A stretch of 64,000 nucleotides of DNA from Thalassospira xianhensis MCCC 1A02616 (GCF_003326475.1 NZ_JPWA01000008.1:1-64000); one strand, 5' to 3'. Shown: positions 51,322 to 60,757, counted from the first letter of the stretch. The notes: generated by a model from the letters alone, not told the origin. Numbers and translations are program-made.

Positions 51322-52194
51322 ATGCAACGCAATATCGTTATCCTTACCGCGGCTGCGGTTCTTTTACTCTCTGGCTGCCGGGATGAATCCCCACATTCCC
51401 AAGCGACCATGGCCTCTCCCCCGAGCGCCGCTATGCAGGTAGAGCATGCCGGACGCATTGCACCGGCCGCCCTGAATAGGTTGGGAGAGACGGCAGGGCG
51501 GAAAAGGGCTAGCGAATGGCTCGCCTATCGCCATGATGTCTCTGTTGAGAGCTCAAATGTCTCGGCGGCGTACGCTCGTACTCGCGAGGCATGTTTTTCC
51601 CTCGATGGGTGTCGATTGATCTCGGCCTCCCTTACGGCAGGCGACCATCCTTATGCCCATCTTGGCATGCGCATGCCAGCCGCGGCAATTGAGACGGTAA
51701 AAGAAGTCGCATCCAGCTCAAACACGATAACTTCGTCGACAACCTCTGCTACCGACTATCGTGAAGAGGTGACTGACATCACTGCACGCCAATCAATGCT
51801 GCATGCACAGCGCACCAGTCTAATAGATATTCAGTCGCGGGCTAACAAAGTCAGTGACCTAATTGAGGTGGCTCAGGAGCTTTCAAGGGTTCAAAATGAA
51901 ATTGAAGCATTGGATGGCCGCTTTAATCGCATCAAAGTTGAGACATCTTCTGACTTCCTGACGATTTCTTTCGCAACACCGGTCACTGGAGGGCGCTGGT
52001 TCGCACCGGTCATCTATAGCTTCCAGAGCGTTCCGTCCGAGTTCGCTTCAAGCCTGGGTGCCGTTATCGCATTCATCGCATTTGCTGTTCCATGGCTCAT
52101 ACCGTTTTCGCTGTTCGTTTTCATCTGGCGTATTATGGGCTTCAAACGTCCAACTTTTCGGTCACTCAAGTTCTGGCGGAGAAAAGAACAATAA
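51322..52194 (+). CDS. DUF4349 lipoprotein
   Basis: The 290-residue product has a lipoprotein signal (MQRNIVILTAAAVLLLSGC). The DUF4349 body shows YREEVTDITARQSMLHAQR, then a coiled-coil stretch (DLIEVAQELSRVQNEIEALD) and SSDFLTISFAT, and a C-terminal membrane span (residues about 240-270). The protein is lipid-anchored at one end and membrane-inserted at the other. Family role unknown. AAGGAAAA 4 bases before ATG 51322 serves as ribosome site and is also one copy of the recurring word. Confidence 0.8.
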   Translation: MQRNIVILTAAAVLLLSGCRDESPHSQATMASPPSAAMQVEHAGRIAPAALNRLGETAGRKRASEWLAYRHDVSVESSNVSAAYARTREACFSLDGCRLISASLTAGDHPYAHLGMRMPAAAIETVKEVASSSNTITSSTTSATDYREEVTDITARQSMLHAQRTSLIDIQSRANKVSDLIEVAQELSRVQNEIEALDGRFNRIKVETSSDFLTISFATPVTGGRWFAPVIYSFQSVPSEFASSLGAVIAFIAFAVPWLIPFSLFVFIWRIMGFKRPTFRSLKFWRRKEQ

Positions 52195-52197
52195 TCA

Positions 52198-52224
52198 GTT
52201 TTCCTTTACCGAACAAAGGAAAAC
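52198..52224. promoter_or_regulatory. Inverted pair of the AAAGGAAAAC word
   Basis: GTTTTCCTTT (52198-52207) and AAAGGAAAAC (52215-52224) are exact inverted copies, 7 bases apart, immediately after the DUF4349 stop and about 100 bases before the Hsp20-like ATG. This is the cleanest dyad form of the element-wide word. Confidence 0.65.
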
Positions 52225-52235
52225 ATGTATGCTTG

Positions 52236-52271
52236 CCGTTGCGTGTTGCCGCACAAAGGAGCACGCAACGG
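52236..52271 (+). promoter_or_regulatory. Leader hairpin of the Hsp20-like gene
   Basis: CCGTTGCGTG (52236-52245) pairs with CACGCAACGG (52262-52271); the loop contains AAAGGA. It lies in the 5' region of a small heat-shock-type gene, where RNA thermometers are common, but the gene's own ribosome site (GGAGAG near 52312) is outside the stem. Confidence 0.35.
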
Positions 52272-52323
52272 TGCGCCAATCATGGGCACCTTCCCTCATT
52301 CTGCTCTAATCGGAGAGATTGAA

Positions 52324-52806
52324 ATGGACGATAATATTACGCGCTTCAAAAGAGCCTTCAAGAATTACACTGTTCTTAGCCCGGACTACCCTGCGTCCAG
52401 GTTCCTTCATTCGCTCAGAGAACTTGGTTTCGACGGCATCCCTGCGAATGTGCCGGTTATGCGCTATCACAAGGACGCCGGTGTAGCATTTCTTGTCGTT
52501 GACGTTCCCATGTACGCTACGGAGGAGCTCTCGGTTACGCATTCAGCCGAAGACAGACTGGTGACCATCGTCGGGGAACCGGCGTCGGAACCCGATACCG
52601 GCACCAAAGGAAGCGACGCTGTCGAGATGGATGACTTCCAGCTCTTGCGCTCTGTGAAAAAACTTACCGGGTTCAAACATGATATCCGCATTCCTGCCGA
52701 TCTGAAGCTGGATTCTGTTCTGCACCGGAATGGTGTTCTGTCAATCAAGCTGACCTCGACGAAGCCCTCCAAGCCTCAGGCGGTTAACGTCGACATTACC
52801 AACTGA
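52324..52806 (+). CDS. Hsp20/alpha-crystallin-like protein
   Basis: The 160-residue product ends with the alpha-crystallin signature IRIPADLKLDSVLHRNGVLS followed by IKLTST, where family members have A-x-x-x-x-G-V-L; the start of the domain is VAFLVVDVPMYATEELSV. It probably holds unfolding proteins as an ATP-independent chaperone. The N-terminus is short and charged. ATG 52324 has GGAGAG 6 bases upstream. A strong terminator follows the stop. The domain match is moderate, so it could be a divergent p23/Hsp20-fold protein. Confidence 0.65.
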   Translation: MDDNITRFKRAFKNYTVLSPDYPASRFLHSLRELGFDGIPANVPVMRYHKDAGVAFLVVDVPMYATEELSVTHSAEDRLVTIVGEPASEPDTGTKGSDAVEMDDFQLLRSVKKLTGFKHDIRIPADLKLDSVLHRNGVLSIKLTSTKPSKPQAVNVDITN

Positions 52807-52827
52807 TCGTCTTCCAGATATCTGAAA

Positions 52828-52864
52828 AGAGGGGGGAGCACATTGTTGCTCCCCCCTCTTTTTC
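52828..52864. terminator. Strong rho-independent terminator
   Basis: AGAGGGGGGAGCA (52828-52840) pairs with TGCTCCCCCCTCT (52847-52859) and is followed by TTTTT. AAAA precedes it, so it can also act for the convergent gene ending at 52880. Confidence 0.9.
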
Positions 52865-52879
52865 GCGTGGCCACTCGAC

Positions 52880-53269
52880 CTAAATATCGGGCAATGATGA
52901 TAGGCTGACGGCTCCGATTGCCCACCGCGTTTCCAGTTTCTGGACCTTACCTTTGGACAGAAACTCGTCAATCATTGCGCGGTCCCGAGCCTCGGCTTTC
53001 AGGCGCTCCTCCATGCTGATAATTTGTTTGGCGCGACGTCTGCCCTGAAAGCGTCCGGTGAAACTGGCTGGGCGCGGCGAAGTCTGCAAATCTGGGGCAG
53101 GTGTTAAAGCCGGACTTTCCGGCTCTAATTCAGGATTGGTTGGCTTGAACGGAAGGACGTCAGCTGCGGGCTTAACCTTCTGCTGTCGGTAGGCTTCTTC
53201 ATCAAATTTGGGGGGTACTGGCTGATAGGAAAAGAGATCGAGCTGTTGCGCATGCGCGTTGTCGGTCAT
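52880..53269 (-). CDS. Unknown protein, 129 aa, proline-rich
   Basis: ATG 53269 has GAGGA 9 bases upstream. The product has a Pro-rich, probably disordered first half (PFKPTNPELEPESPALTPAP) and a basic helical second half (GRFQGRRRAKQIISMEERLK). The basic helix could bind nucleic acid or a partner. No known family. It lies between the Hsp20-like gene terminator and a 348-base gap. Confidence 0.6.
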   Translation of the reverse strand: MTDNAHAQQLDLFSYQPVPPKFDEEAYRQQKVKPAADVLPFKPTNPELEPESPALTPAPDLQTSPRPASFTGRFQGRRRAKQIISMEERLKAEARDRAMIDEFLSKGKVQKLETRWAIGAVSLSSLPDI

Positions 53270-53617
53270 TCAATCCATCCTCGTAGGCAAGCAAATGCGG
53301 GTTTGGGCGGGAACCGGAGGGCCTAAGCAGCGACCGGGAATCTTGTACACAGAGTTTATGTTTTAGAGGGAAATACCGTCGCAAGTCGACAACAAAATTG
53401 CAGTATTTTGTTTACGCATAAAGGAAAATCTCCCGCAACACCTTGAAGAGATGACACTATTTTAAGGACAATCCCAATTGTAATCTTTATTTTCCTTGAC
53501 CAAGACGCCTTGTTTTGCAATTTTCCTTTAGCCACTTTCCGCGTCCCGGCAATCCCGCCCGGCCGATTGGGTTTGTACAAACTCTCTTTCATCGTCCGCT
53601 CAATCAGGAAATTCGAT
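53270..53617. other. 348-base gap with three copies of the AAGGAAAA word
   Basis: I see no gene or RNA here. The gap holds AAGGAAAA at 53421-53428 and TTTTCCTT at 53490-53497 and 53521-53528. The first pair faces each other across 61 bases; the last two are tandem, 31 bases apart. It precedes the prepilin peptidase gene and probably carries its control region. A perfect palindrome TTTGTACAAA lies at 53572-53581. Confidence 0.5.
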
Positions 53618-54556
53618 ATGCTCGAAGTGATTTCTCAATACTTTTCCGACTGGGTGTGGTTATTCGAACAGTTCCCGTTGTTTTTGGCTTCAGTCGTCGC
53701 CCTGTTGGCCGCTCTGATCGCGAGCTTTTTCGGGGTTGTAGCGCAACGCCTTCCCGGCATGCTGGGGTGGGAGATACCTGAGGAGGTCGCGTCAGATGTG
53801 AAGGCAAACAGACATTTGCCCTCCACTCTGGGCGGAAGGTCCAAATGTGATCACTGCCTGCGCACCATCCCGGCCTGGTCTCTCATTCCTGTCTTTGGAT
53901 GGCTTCTTTCACGCGGAAAGTGTGGCTCTTGCGCGAAGCCGATTTCACCGGTGTATCCATGCGTAGAAGCAGTAACCAGCCTTGTTTCTGGCACTGTTGC
54001 CTACTTACTCGGCCCGACGCCAGAACTGATTGCCATCCTTTTCCTCTTCTGGACCGGAGTGCTCCTGGCGTGGATAGATATCCGTGAATACATGCTACCC
54101 GACATCATCGTTATCCCCATTGCCGTCATCGGCCTGTTATTCTCGCCTTTCGAGCAAGATGCCATCATGCGATTTATTGGTGGCGCCATAGGAGTTGGTG
54201 TTCCACTCCTAATAATGATGCTTATTTCGCTTCAGAAGAAGGTTAATGCTGTCGCGTTTGGAGATGTGTTTCTGTTTGGAGCCTACGGGACTTGGGTTGG
54301 CCCTGGAAGCCTCGTGTTGGGCATGTTTCTCTGCTCGCTGTTCTGCATAGTGCACTGTCTCGTTGAGCGGGGTAAAGGAAAAGATTGGGTTCCTATGGGT
54401 CCATCCATTTGTGCTTCATTTGTTATTATCGCGTTTCTATCGACAGATACTGCGCAACCCTTGCGAGACCAGGTGCCTTTTTCTTTTCAGTACCCCGAAC
54501 TTCATTGCGTTGTTTGCAAGTCCCCGAGTTACGACAGTGTTGAGCATCTAGAATAA
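53618..54556 (+). CDS. Type IV prepilin peptidase
   Basis: The 312-residue membrane protein carries two C-x2-C pairs (CDHC and CGSC) of the cytoplasmic zinc loop. It has the two catalytic Asp motifs: WIDIREYMLPD and AFGDVFLFGAYG. Several membrane spans follow the family pattern. Prepilin peptidases cleave and N-methylate type IV pilins. I-type conjugative plasmids encode such an enzyme (PilU) for their thin pilus, so this supports an I-type transfer system. ATG 53618 has AGGAAA 8 bases upstream; an upstream in-frame ATG would add atypical residues. The C-terminal extra cysteines (HCVVCKSP) are unusual. No pilin gene is visible here. Confidence 0.85.
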   Translation: MLEVISQYFSDWVWLFEQFPLFLASVVALLAALIASFFGVVAQRLPGMLGWEIPEEVASDVKANRHLPSTLGGRSKCDHCLRTIPAWSLIPVFGWLLSRGKCGSCAKPISPVYPCVEAVTSLVSGTVAYLLGPTPELIAILFLFWTGVLLAWIDIREYMLPDIIVIPIAVIGLLFSPFEQDAIMRFIGGAIGVGVPLLIMMLISLQKKVNAVAFGDVFLFGAYGTWVGPGSLVLGMFLCSLFCIVHCLVERGKGKDWVPMGPSICASFVIIAFLSTDTAQPLRDQVPFSFQYPELHCVVCKSPSYDSVEHLE

Positions 54557-54581
54557 ACAGCTTGGCTGTAACGGGGAATTT

Positions 54582-57437
54582 ATGGATACCATCAGAGGGA
54601 TTATCACCAAGGTTCTCTCAACGAATGAGGATACCGGTCGAGTTTTCCTTGCCGTTGAGTATGAGACCGAGACAGGTCAAATTGCGCAGACAAAAGTCGG
54701 CGGGTTTGCGCGCGAAGTGGCGGTTGGCGACGCTTTTGTCGTTGAAGGTGAGTGGAGACCCTCGAATTACCGTGGGAAGAGTGAAGAAATCTTCAATGGG
54801 AAGCAGATTAGACCCGACATCCCTCAAACGGTGTCTGGCATAAAAAGCTTCCTTAAGGTGGCCTTCTCTCCCGCCGGGCATGGTGTCTCAAGCGATGCAG
54901 TGGATCTCTTCGTTGATAGGCGTGGTGCGGCTTGCCTGAAGCAGGCCACGGAAAACCCTGAAATCCTGCTTGAGATGTGCTCCGATCCCAAAAGGTTTCG
55001 CAACATCATTTTGCAAGTGTGGGGACGCAAGGTAAATGGTCAGAAGGCTGTTTCGCTGATGCAAGCGGCCGGTGTTGAGTCTCGCGCTATGGACCGCATC
55101 CTGACGGCCTGGCAGGAACAGACCTACCACATGATTAGTGCCAATCCATATGCGGCAGCGGAAATCCCGAAAGTTGGGTTTCCAAATGCTGACATATTGG
55201 GCACCCATATGGGTATCAGTGCGGTAGACAGTCGACGTCTGGTCGCAGCGGTCAATGAAGTTCTGCGCAAACAGGAATCAGAAGGTTCAACCTTTGCGGA
55301 CCTTGACTGTTTGCTGTCCAACCTTGGCGAAGTATCCGGGATCGATAGGCAGGTTCTGACCAGTTTCCTTCTCAACAACCTGAACCGCGACGCCGAAGAT
55401 TTTGCGATTTATCGCATTGGCGGAGAGGCCATTTGCGCACCAGTTCATCTGTTTCATGCAGAGATTGATATCGCCAACCGCATCGCCCAGATGGTTAACG
55501 ATGGACAGCGTCATGATGCGGAATTTGTAAAGGCACACGCAGCCCCACTGTTCAAGAGGCCTGAATTTTCACGTTTTGACGCGGTTCAGCGTATTGCCAT
55601 CTATATGGCCGTATCGGAACCGGTTTCGATCATCACAGGTGGCCCCGGTACGGGTAAATCGACAGTCATGGAAGCTGTTTGTGAGCTGTCCGAAGCCATT
55701 GACAGGGGCCCGCTTCTTTTGGCCGCTCCCACCGCAGATGCGGCACAGCGACTGGCCGCGGCGACCGCGCGTCCGGCGCAAACCGTTCATGCCATGCTCG
55801 GTGCCATTCATGACCCTTCCACCGATATTACGACTTATCGCAGAAATTCCAGGTCTCCATTGCCAGGGGGCTGCCGGGTTATCATCGATGAAGCGTCCAT
55901 GCTTGATGCTGAGTTGATGTCAGCAATTCTTCAGGCGCTCCCGTCAGACGGTAAACTGCTCATAGTAGGTGATCCTGTTCAGCTTCCATCGGTTGGCCCG
56001 GGGACGGTTCTGGAGGACTTGCTGGAAGCAACCGTAGCCGATCAGACCCCTCTGTTGCCATCGGTCGCACTCCTCAAAGTCTACCGCCAGGAAGGTGATA
56101 GCGGGATTGCTATTGGTGCAGCAAAAATCCGGGAAGGAGAAGTGCCGACACTCGGGCCAGAGAACGACAAGGGAGTTTCATTCCATGAAATGGCTTCCGA
56201 TCGTATTGCTGGAGAAATTGAAAAACTGGTCTGCGAAATCCTTCCCGAGCAAGGCTATGACCCGCTCGATGATGTCGCAGTCCTCATTCCCCAGGCACCC
56301 GGCGCAGGCGGCTCTTGGGAAGTCAACGCACGCCTGTCAGCCAGGTTGAACCCGGACGGGCTGCCGATACCGGGCCTTTATCGCAGCGAAGATGACGACC
56401 CAACCATGCCCGCCCCGCGGCTCGGCGACAAGGTGATGGTGACCGAGAATGATAAAAAGCTCGGCCTGATTAATGGTGACCGGGCATTTATCATTGGGAG
56501 TGGAAAGAACCAGAACGGACGGAATATCATCAAGCTCCGGCTGATGAACGGTCGCGAAGTTGAGTTCCCCACGTCCAAATGGCGCAAGCTCATTCTTGCA
56601 TATGCCGGTACCATCTATAAAAGCCAAGGCAACCAATTCCCTGTGGTTGTCATGGGCTGCATTGAAGCACATACAAGGATGCTCGACAAAAAGCAGGTTT
56701 ACACTGGCTGGACGAGGGCAAAGAAGCGGCTTTTTGTGCTTGGACAAAAAGAGGCGTTCAAAACGGCCGTCACGCGTGTTAACGATGAAAGCCGAAAGAC
56801 GTTGCTCAGGTCATTTATCCGTAGCCTGAACATCAACTCGACCCGCAAAATCAACTGGGAAGCACTCGCGAAGCAAGCCCAGCGCACCTTGGAACTGGTC
56901 GACGGTACAACGACAGCAGCCAACCAGAACGCACCTCTTCCACCGTTAGCGCCTGGAATGGGACTGGGATTCCGTAAACCATTTGGAACAAGCCCTTCAC
57001 AGCCTCAATCCAACATCGCGTCAGGTCACAATGCCCGGGAGACTGCATCTAAACAGTCTGCACCCGCGACACCTGTCACGAGGCCGCTTACGCCATTTGG
57101 TGCGCCTCCGAAGTTGAAGCCAGAAGTCCATGGCACTATTTCGACCGCTTCACCCGTTCCGTCAGGGGAAAAGCCGCGCGAGGAAACTCAAAAGGCAGCA
57201 TTGAAGCCTCCCCTCCTCCGGCCATTCGGAGGGAAGGTGAAGCTTCCGGTTACACCTCCACCGGCGGCAACCGGGCCGACAGTGCAAGACGTACCACCGC
57301 CAAAGGTCGAGGAGCCGCAGCCGTCAACCGTATTACCACCGCGTCGAACCATGTTTTCTCCGTTTGCCGGGTTTGCATCGCGCCCGGCTCCGGCTAATGA
57401 TGACAATGAAGTTGAAAGCCAGGGCCCCACGCCCTGA
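54582..57437 (+). CDS. RecD2-like helicase with a long proline-rich tail
   Basis: The 951-residue product has an OB-like N-domain (GIITKVLSTNEDTGRVFLAV), helical RecD2 N-terminal repeats, Walker A GGPGTGKST (about 352-360), DEASMLD (about 435) and C-terminal helicase motifs (YAGTIYKSQGNQF, VYTGWTRAKKRLFVLG). RecD2 unwinds DNA 5' to 3' without RecBC. The last 190 residues are disordered, with a repeated Pro-Phe-Gly/Ala step (RKPFGTSP, TPFGAPPK, RPFGGKVK, SPFAGFAS). That may be a protein-docking tail. It follows the prepilin peptidase by 25 bases and ends at a terminator. Confidence 0.85.
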   Translation: MDTIRGIITKVLSTNEDTGRVFLAVEYETETGQIAQTKVGGFAREVAVGDAFVVEGEWRPSNYRGKSEEIFNGKQIRPDIPQTVSGIKSFLKVAFSPAGHGVSSDAVDLFVDRRGAACLKQATENPEILLEMCSDPKRFRNIILQVWGRKVNGQKAVSLMQAAGVESRAMDRILTAWQEQTYHMISANPYAAAEIPKVGFPNADILGTHMGISAVDSRRLVAAVNEVLRKQESEGSTFADLDCLLSNLGEVSGIDRQVLTSFLLNNLNRDAEDFAIYRIGGEAICAPVHLFHAEIDIANRIAQMVNDGQRHDAEFVKAHAAPLFKRPEFSRFDAVQRIAIYMAVSEPVSIITGGPGTGKSTVMEAVCELSEAIDRGPLLLAAPTADAAQRLAAATARPAQTVHAMLGAIHDPSTDITTYRRNSRSPLPGGCRVIIDEASMLDAELMSAILQALPSDGKLLIVGDPVQLPSVGPGTVLEDLLEATVADQTPLLPSVALLKVYRQEGDSGIAIGAAKIREGEVPTLGPENDKGVSFHEMASDRIAGEIEKLVCEILPEQGYDPLDDVAVLIPQAPGAGGSWEVNARLSARLNPDGLPIPGLYRSEDDDPTMPAPRLGDKVMVTENDKKLGLINGDRAFIIGSGKNQNGRNIIKLRLMNGREVEFPTSKWRKLILAYAGTIYKSQGNQFPVVVMGCIEAHTRMLDKKQVYTGWTRAKKRLFVLGQKEAFKTAVTRVNDESRKTLLRSFIRSLNINSTRKINWEALAKQAQRTLELVDGTTTAANQNAPLPPLAPGMGLGFRKPFGTSPSQPQSNIASGHNARETASKQSAPATPVTRPLTPFGAPPKLKPEVHGTISTASPVPSGEKPREETQKAALKPPLLRPFGGKVKLPVTPPPAATGPTVQDVPPPKVEEPQPSTVLPPRRTMFSPFAGFASRPAPANDDNEVESQGPTP

Positions 57438-57455
57438 GTGTGACCCTCCAATTAA

Positions 57456-57491
57456 GGAAGCGAGCCATGCTGACTCGCTTCCATTTTCCTT
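57456..57491 (+). terminator. Rho-independent terminator after the RecD2-like gene
   Basis: GGAAGCGAG (57456-57464) pairs with CTCGCTTCC (57474-57482), followed by ATTTTCCTT. The T-rich tail contains a TTTTCCTT word, so termination and regulation may overlap. Confidence 0.75.
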
Positions 57492-57553
57492 GATGAATAA
57501 AGTAAAACGTGGAATTATTTCCTTATAATCCATCCGTTTTACAAGGAAAAACC

Positions 57554-60500
57554 ATGAGTCTTGTTGGCTTGATAGACACGCTCATTGCAGCGGGCGGCGG
57601 CCTGGGCAAGAAATCTCTTGCGTCGTTCAATTTCCTCGACACCGCTTTCGGGAAAACACTGATTGCCAAAGACGGATCGTTGGCAACTCTTGTGAGAATT
57701 GACGGCATCAAGCGGATGATGGGCGGGCACGAGCTGAATGTCCTTGTGAACCGAGCCAATACCAGTCTCTCTCCATATCTTGGTCGCCCCGGACATGCTA
57801 TTCAGGTTTTCTTCTCAAGAGACCCTGACCTGTCACGGGATCTGGTCAAGTCTCTGAACATAACGCCACGCACAATTGCCAAGCGTCTGGACCTGAACCT
57901 CGATGACGTTTTCGAGGAGCGCGAGAATGTCCTGCCGAACTATATCGTTCCGGAAAGCTTCTACATGGTTCTATGGACGCGAATGTCGGCACTCGGCAAG
58001 CAGGAACTCAAGAAGGCAAGGGTGGCAATGAAGGCACCGCCCCTTTGGCCAGCAGCCGCTAACTCACATAACCCATTCCTGCTCAGCAATGCCATGACGA
58101 CCCGTCACGAGGCCTTTGTGGCAAGCTTTATGGCTGATTTGAAAAGTTTCGAGATCCGCGCTTCTGTCACGGACGTTCATGCCGCCCTTGGTGCAATCAG
58201 GAACAGTATCGATCCGGCAACGGCCAACTCCAATTGGCATCCCTATCTTCCCGGAGATTTAGGGAAGGCACCATCCGGCGGTAGAGAAGCCAAACCACGT
58301 TGGAGAATGCGTCCGGAAATCAAATCCGGGGATATATCCCATCTCCTGTGGCCGAAGCTGGACGATCAGCTATTTTCGGTGGATGCGGAACGCATCAACT
58401 CTCAGATTGTCCGAATAGGACGCTATCTATTTAGCGGCGTCAACATGACCGTTGGTCCGCAGGACGTCAAACCCTTCAGCCATCTTCTTTCCCGCTTGAT
58501 GGAGCTTGAAGAGTTCCCATGGCGAGCCTCCTTCCTTTTGGAGGGGGACGGCATGTCACTGTTCGGTTTAAAGAACCTCATTGCAGCCTTTGCCGGTTTC
58601 TCGAGCGGCGACAACAAGATTATTCGAGACACCATTAAACAGCTCAAAGCGTTCGAACGCGAGGGCGGAGTTGTCGTGCGCTTCAGGGCCTCGTTTGGAA
58701 CATGGGCACCCAATGGCGAGATGAACCTGATTGAGTCCCGCTCCAGTCGCCTTCAGCGCGCCGTGGAATCGTGGGGGTATTGTAATGCCGCTCCATCTTC
58801 CGGCGACCCGTTGGCAGGTGTCATGTCAAGTGCGCTTGGCCTTGATGTTGCCTCCACCGCCCCCGCTGCCGGTGCCCCTCTCATGGATGCGCTTTACATG
58901 ATGCCCTGGGACAGGGATGCCAGCCCGTTTGAGAAGGGCAGCATCCTATTCCGCACCATCGACAGGCGAATTTGGCCTTTCCAGCCGGGTTCATCACAGC
59001 AGGATACGTTCATTGACATCATCTACGCCCCTCCCGGGAAGGGAAAGTCCGTCTTCCTGAACTCGACGAGCCTTGCATTCTGCCTATCGCCGATGGCGAC
59101 ATCTGGTGCGGGCGGGGCACAGCTGCCGCGTATCGCCATCATCGATATCGGTCCTTCTTCGTCCGGGCTGATTTCTCTACTGAAGGAGGCTTTGCCTCCA
59201 AGTCGCCGTCACGAGGTTGAGTACAAGCGCCTTCGGATGGTCAGTGAGCATTCTATCAACCCGTTCGACACCCAACTTGGCTGTCGAGAGTGCTTGCCCA
59301 TGGACAGGGCAACTCTGAAGAACTTTATCACCATGCTGGGAACAGAGCATGGCGGGCAAGCGCCAAGCGGGCTATCACAGCTCAGCGGCGCCATTATCGA
59401 TACGCTTTACGAAACCTTCTCGGACAAAACCAAGAAAGGAAAGCCGCGGCAATATTCTGAAGGTGAAGACCTTCAGGTTGATGAAGCCCTGCGCAAGCAC
59501 AATATCGCTCTTTCCGGTCGCCCGACCTGGTGGGAGTGCGTCGATAAGCTGTTTGCCGCCGGAGCCATCCGCGAAGCGACAATGGCGCAACGGTACGCGG
59601 TGCCTCGTGTCGAAGATCTGATGGCGACGAGAACAGAGCAGATTCAGGACATATTTGGTTCGGCACTCACGGAATCGGGCGAACCTCTGCTAAAGGTCTT
59701 CAACCGAACCATTTCCAGCGCCTTGCGGGAATATCCAATTCTGTCTGGTCCGACCCGCTTTGAAATCGGCGCGGCGCGCATCGTCGCACTGGACCTGGAT
59801 GAGGCTGCTCCCAGTGGGGGTGGCTCGGCCGACAAGCAGACTGCCTTGGTCTATATGCTTGGAACCTTTGTAACGACCCGTGACTTCTATCTGAACGACC
59901 AGATTCTCAAGCAGTTCCCTCAAGAGTATCAGGCGTATCACCGCCTGAGAATCCAGCGCATTCGTGAAACGCCCAAACGCATTGTGTTCGACGAATTCCA
60001 CCGTACAAGGAATACGCCGCAGGTACGTCAGCAGGTCGTTATCTACATGCGAGAAGGCCGCAAATGGGGCATTCAGATTTCTCTGGCATCCCAGCTTATC
60101 GGTGACTTCGATGCAGACATGATTTCGTTGGCAACATCATACTGGATCATGGGGGCCAATACCGAACAAGATGCCAATGAAGCTGCGGCCACGTTCGGCC
60201 TATCGGATACCGCTAAAGCCTGTCTTACCCATAACCTTCGTGGCCCGGGTCCAGGCGGAGCACCACTTCTTGCTGTTCTCAATATGAAGGACGGCAAGCA
60301 CGAGCATTTGCTATACAACACGCTTGGGCCAATGGAAATTTGGGCGTTCTCGACAACACCGGCAGACAATGCGATACGCACGCGTCTGTATAACACGATT
60401 GGACCTGTCGAAGCACGAAGGCGCCTCGCGCGACGCTTCCCTGGAGGCTCGGCCAAGAACGAAGTCGACCGGCGGGTCATCGAGAGGGCGGAGCAAGGCG

Positions 60501-60565
60501 ACACCGGTGCGGAAACCATGAATGGTGTCACCGAGGAAATCGTTCAGGAGTTGATGGCTGCTTAG
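57554..60565 (+). CDS. IcmB/DotO/TraU-type secretion ATPase
   Basis: The 1,003-residue product has Walker A YAPPGKGKSVFLN (about 488-500) and the Walker B-containing IVFDEFHRTRN (about 808-818), followed by ISLASQLIGDFD. Length and layout match IcmB/DotO of Dot/Icm systems (1,009 aa) and TraU of I-type plasmids (1,014 aa). These VirB4-class ATPases power type IVB conjugation. ATG 57554 has AAGGA 6 bases upstream. The gene has its own promoter region and a strong terminator, so it is monocistronic here; relatives lie in long operons. Confidence 0.85.
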   Translation: MSLVGLIDTLIAAGGGLGKKSLASFNFLDTAFGKTLIAKDGSLATLVRIDGIKRMMGGHELNVLVNRANTSLSPYLGRPGHAIQVFFSRDPDLSRDLVKSLNITPRTIAKRLDLNLDDVFEERENVLPNYIVPESFYMVLWTRMSALGKQELKKARVAMKAPPLWPAAANSHNPFLLSNAMTTRHEAFVASFMADLKSFEIRASVTDVHAALGAIRNSIDPATANSNWHPYLPGDLGKAPSGGREAKPRWRMRPEIKSGDISHLLWPKLDDQLFSVDAERINSQIVRIGRYLFSGVNMTVGPQDVKPFSHLLSRLMELEEFPWRASFLLEGDGMSLFGLKNLIAAFAGFSSGDNKIIRDTIKQLKAFEREGGVVVRFRASFGTWAPNGEMNLIESRSSRLQRAVESWGYCNAAPSSGDPLAGVMSSALGLDVASTAPAAGAPLMDALYMMPWDRDASPFEKGSILFRTIDRRIWPFQPGSSQQDTFIDIIYAPPGKGKSVFLNSTSLAFCLSPMATSGAGGAQLPRIAIIDIGPSSSGLISLLKEALPPSRRHEVEYKRLRMVSEHSINPFDTQLGCRECLPMDRATLKNFITMLGTEHGGQAPSGLSQLSGAIIDTLYETFSDKTKKGKPRQYSEGEDLQVDEALRKHNIALSGRPTWWECVDKLFAAGAIREATMAQRYAVPRVEDLMATRTEQIQDIFGSALTESGEPLLKVFNRTISSALREYPILSGPTRFEIGAARIVALDLDEAAPSGGGSADKQTALVYMLGTFVTTRDFYLNDQILKQFPQEYQAYHRLRIQRIRETPKRIVFDEFHRTRNTPQVRQQVVIYMREGRKWGIQISLASQLIGDFDADMISLATSYWIMGANTEQDANEAAATFGLSDTAKACLTHNLRGPGPGGAPLLAVLNMKDGKHEHLLYNTLGPMEIWAFSTTPADNAIRTRLYNTIGPVEARRRLARRFPGGSAKNEVDRRVIERAEQGDTGAETMNGVTEEIVQELMAA

Positions 60566-60581
60566 AGGCCCGGAAATCCGT

Positions 60582-60633
60582 CGCGAAGGGGCTGTCTGCA
60601 TTTTTTCAGCAGACAGCCCCTTCGCGTTTATTT
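60582..60633 (+). terminator. 18-bp terminator hairpin after the IcmB-like gene
   Basis: The arm at 60582-60599 (CGCGAAGGGGCTGTCTGC) pairs perfectly with 60609-60626, loop ATTTTTTCA, followed by TTTATTT. Confidence 0.85.
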
Positions 60634-60757
60634 AGTAGTGAATTTCACTCTTTCGCAATTTCTGGTCGTCAAAAAAGTTTGATGGATACGGTAAGGTTCG
60701 CTATTACCTATGCGTGTACTTTGAGCGTTCCTGTTTAAACCGGTTGATTTCAGAATC

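Noticed and set aside
53356-53592. A 78-codon minus-strand frame in the 348-base gap
   Set aside because: Lacks a ribosome site and covers the AAGGAAAA words and promoter region; composition is poor.
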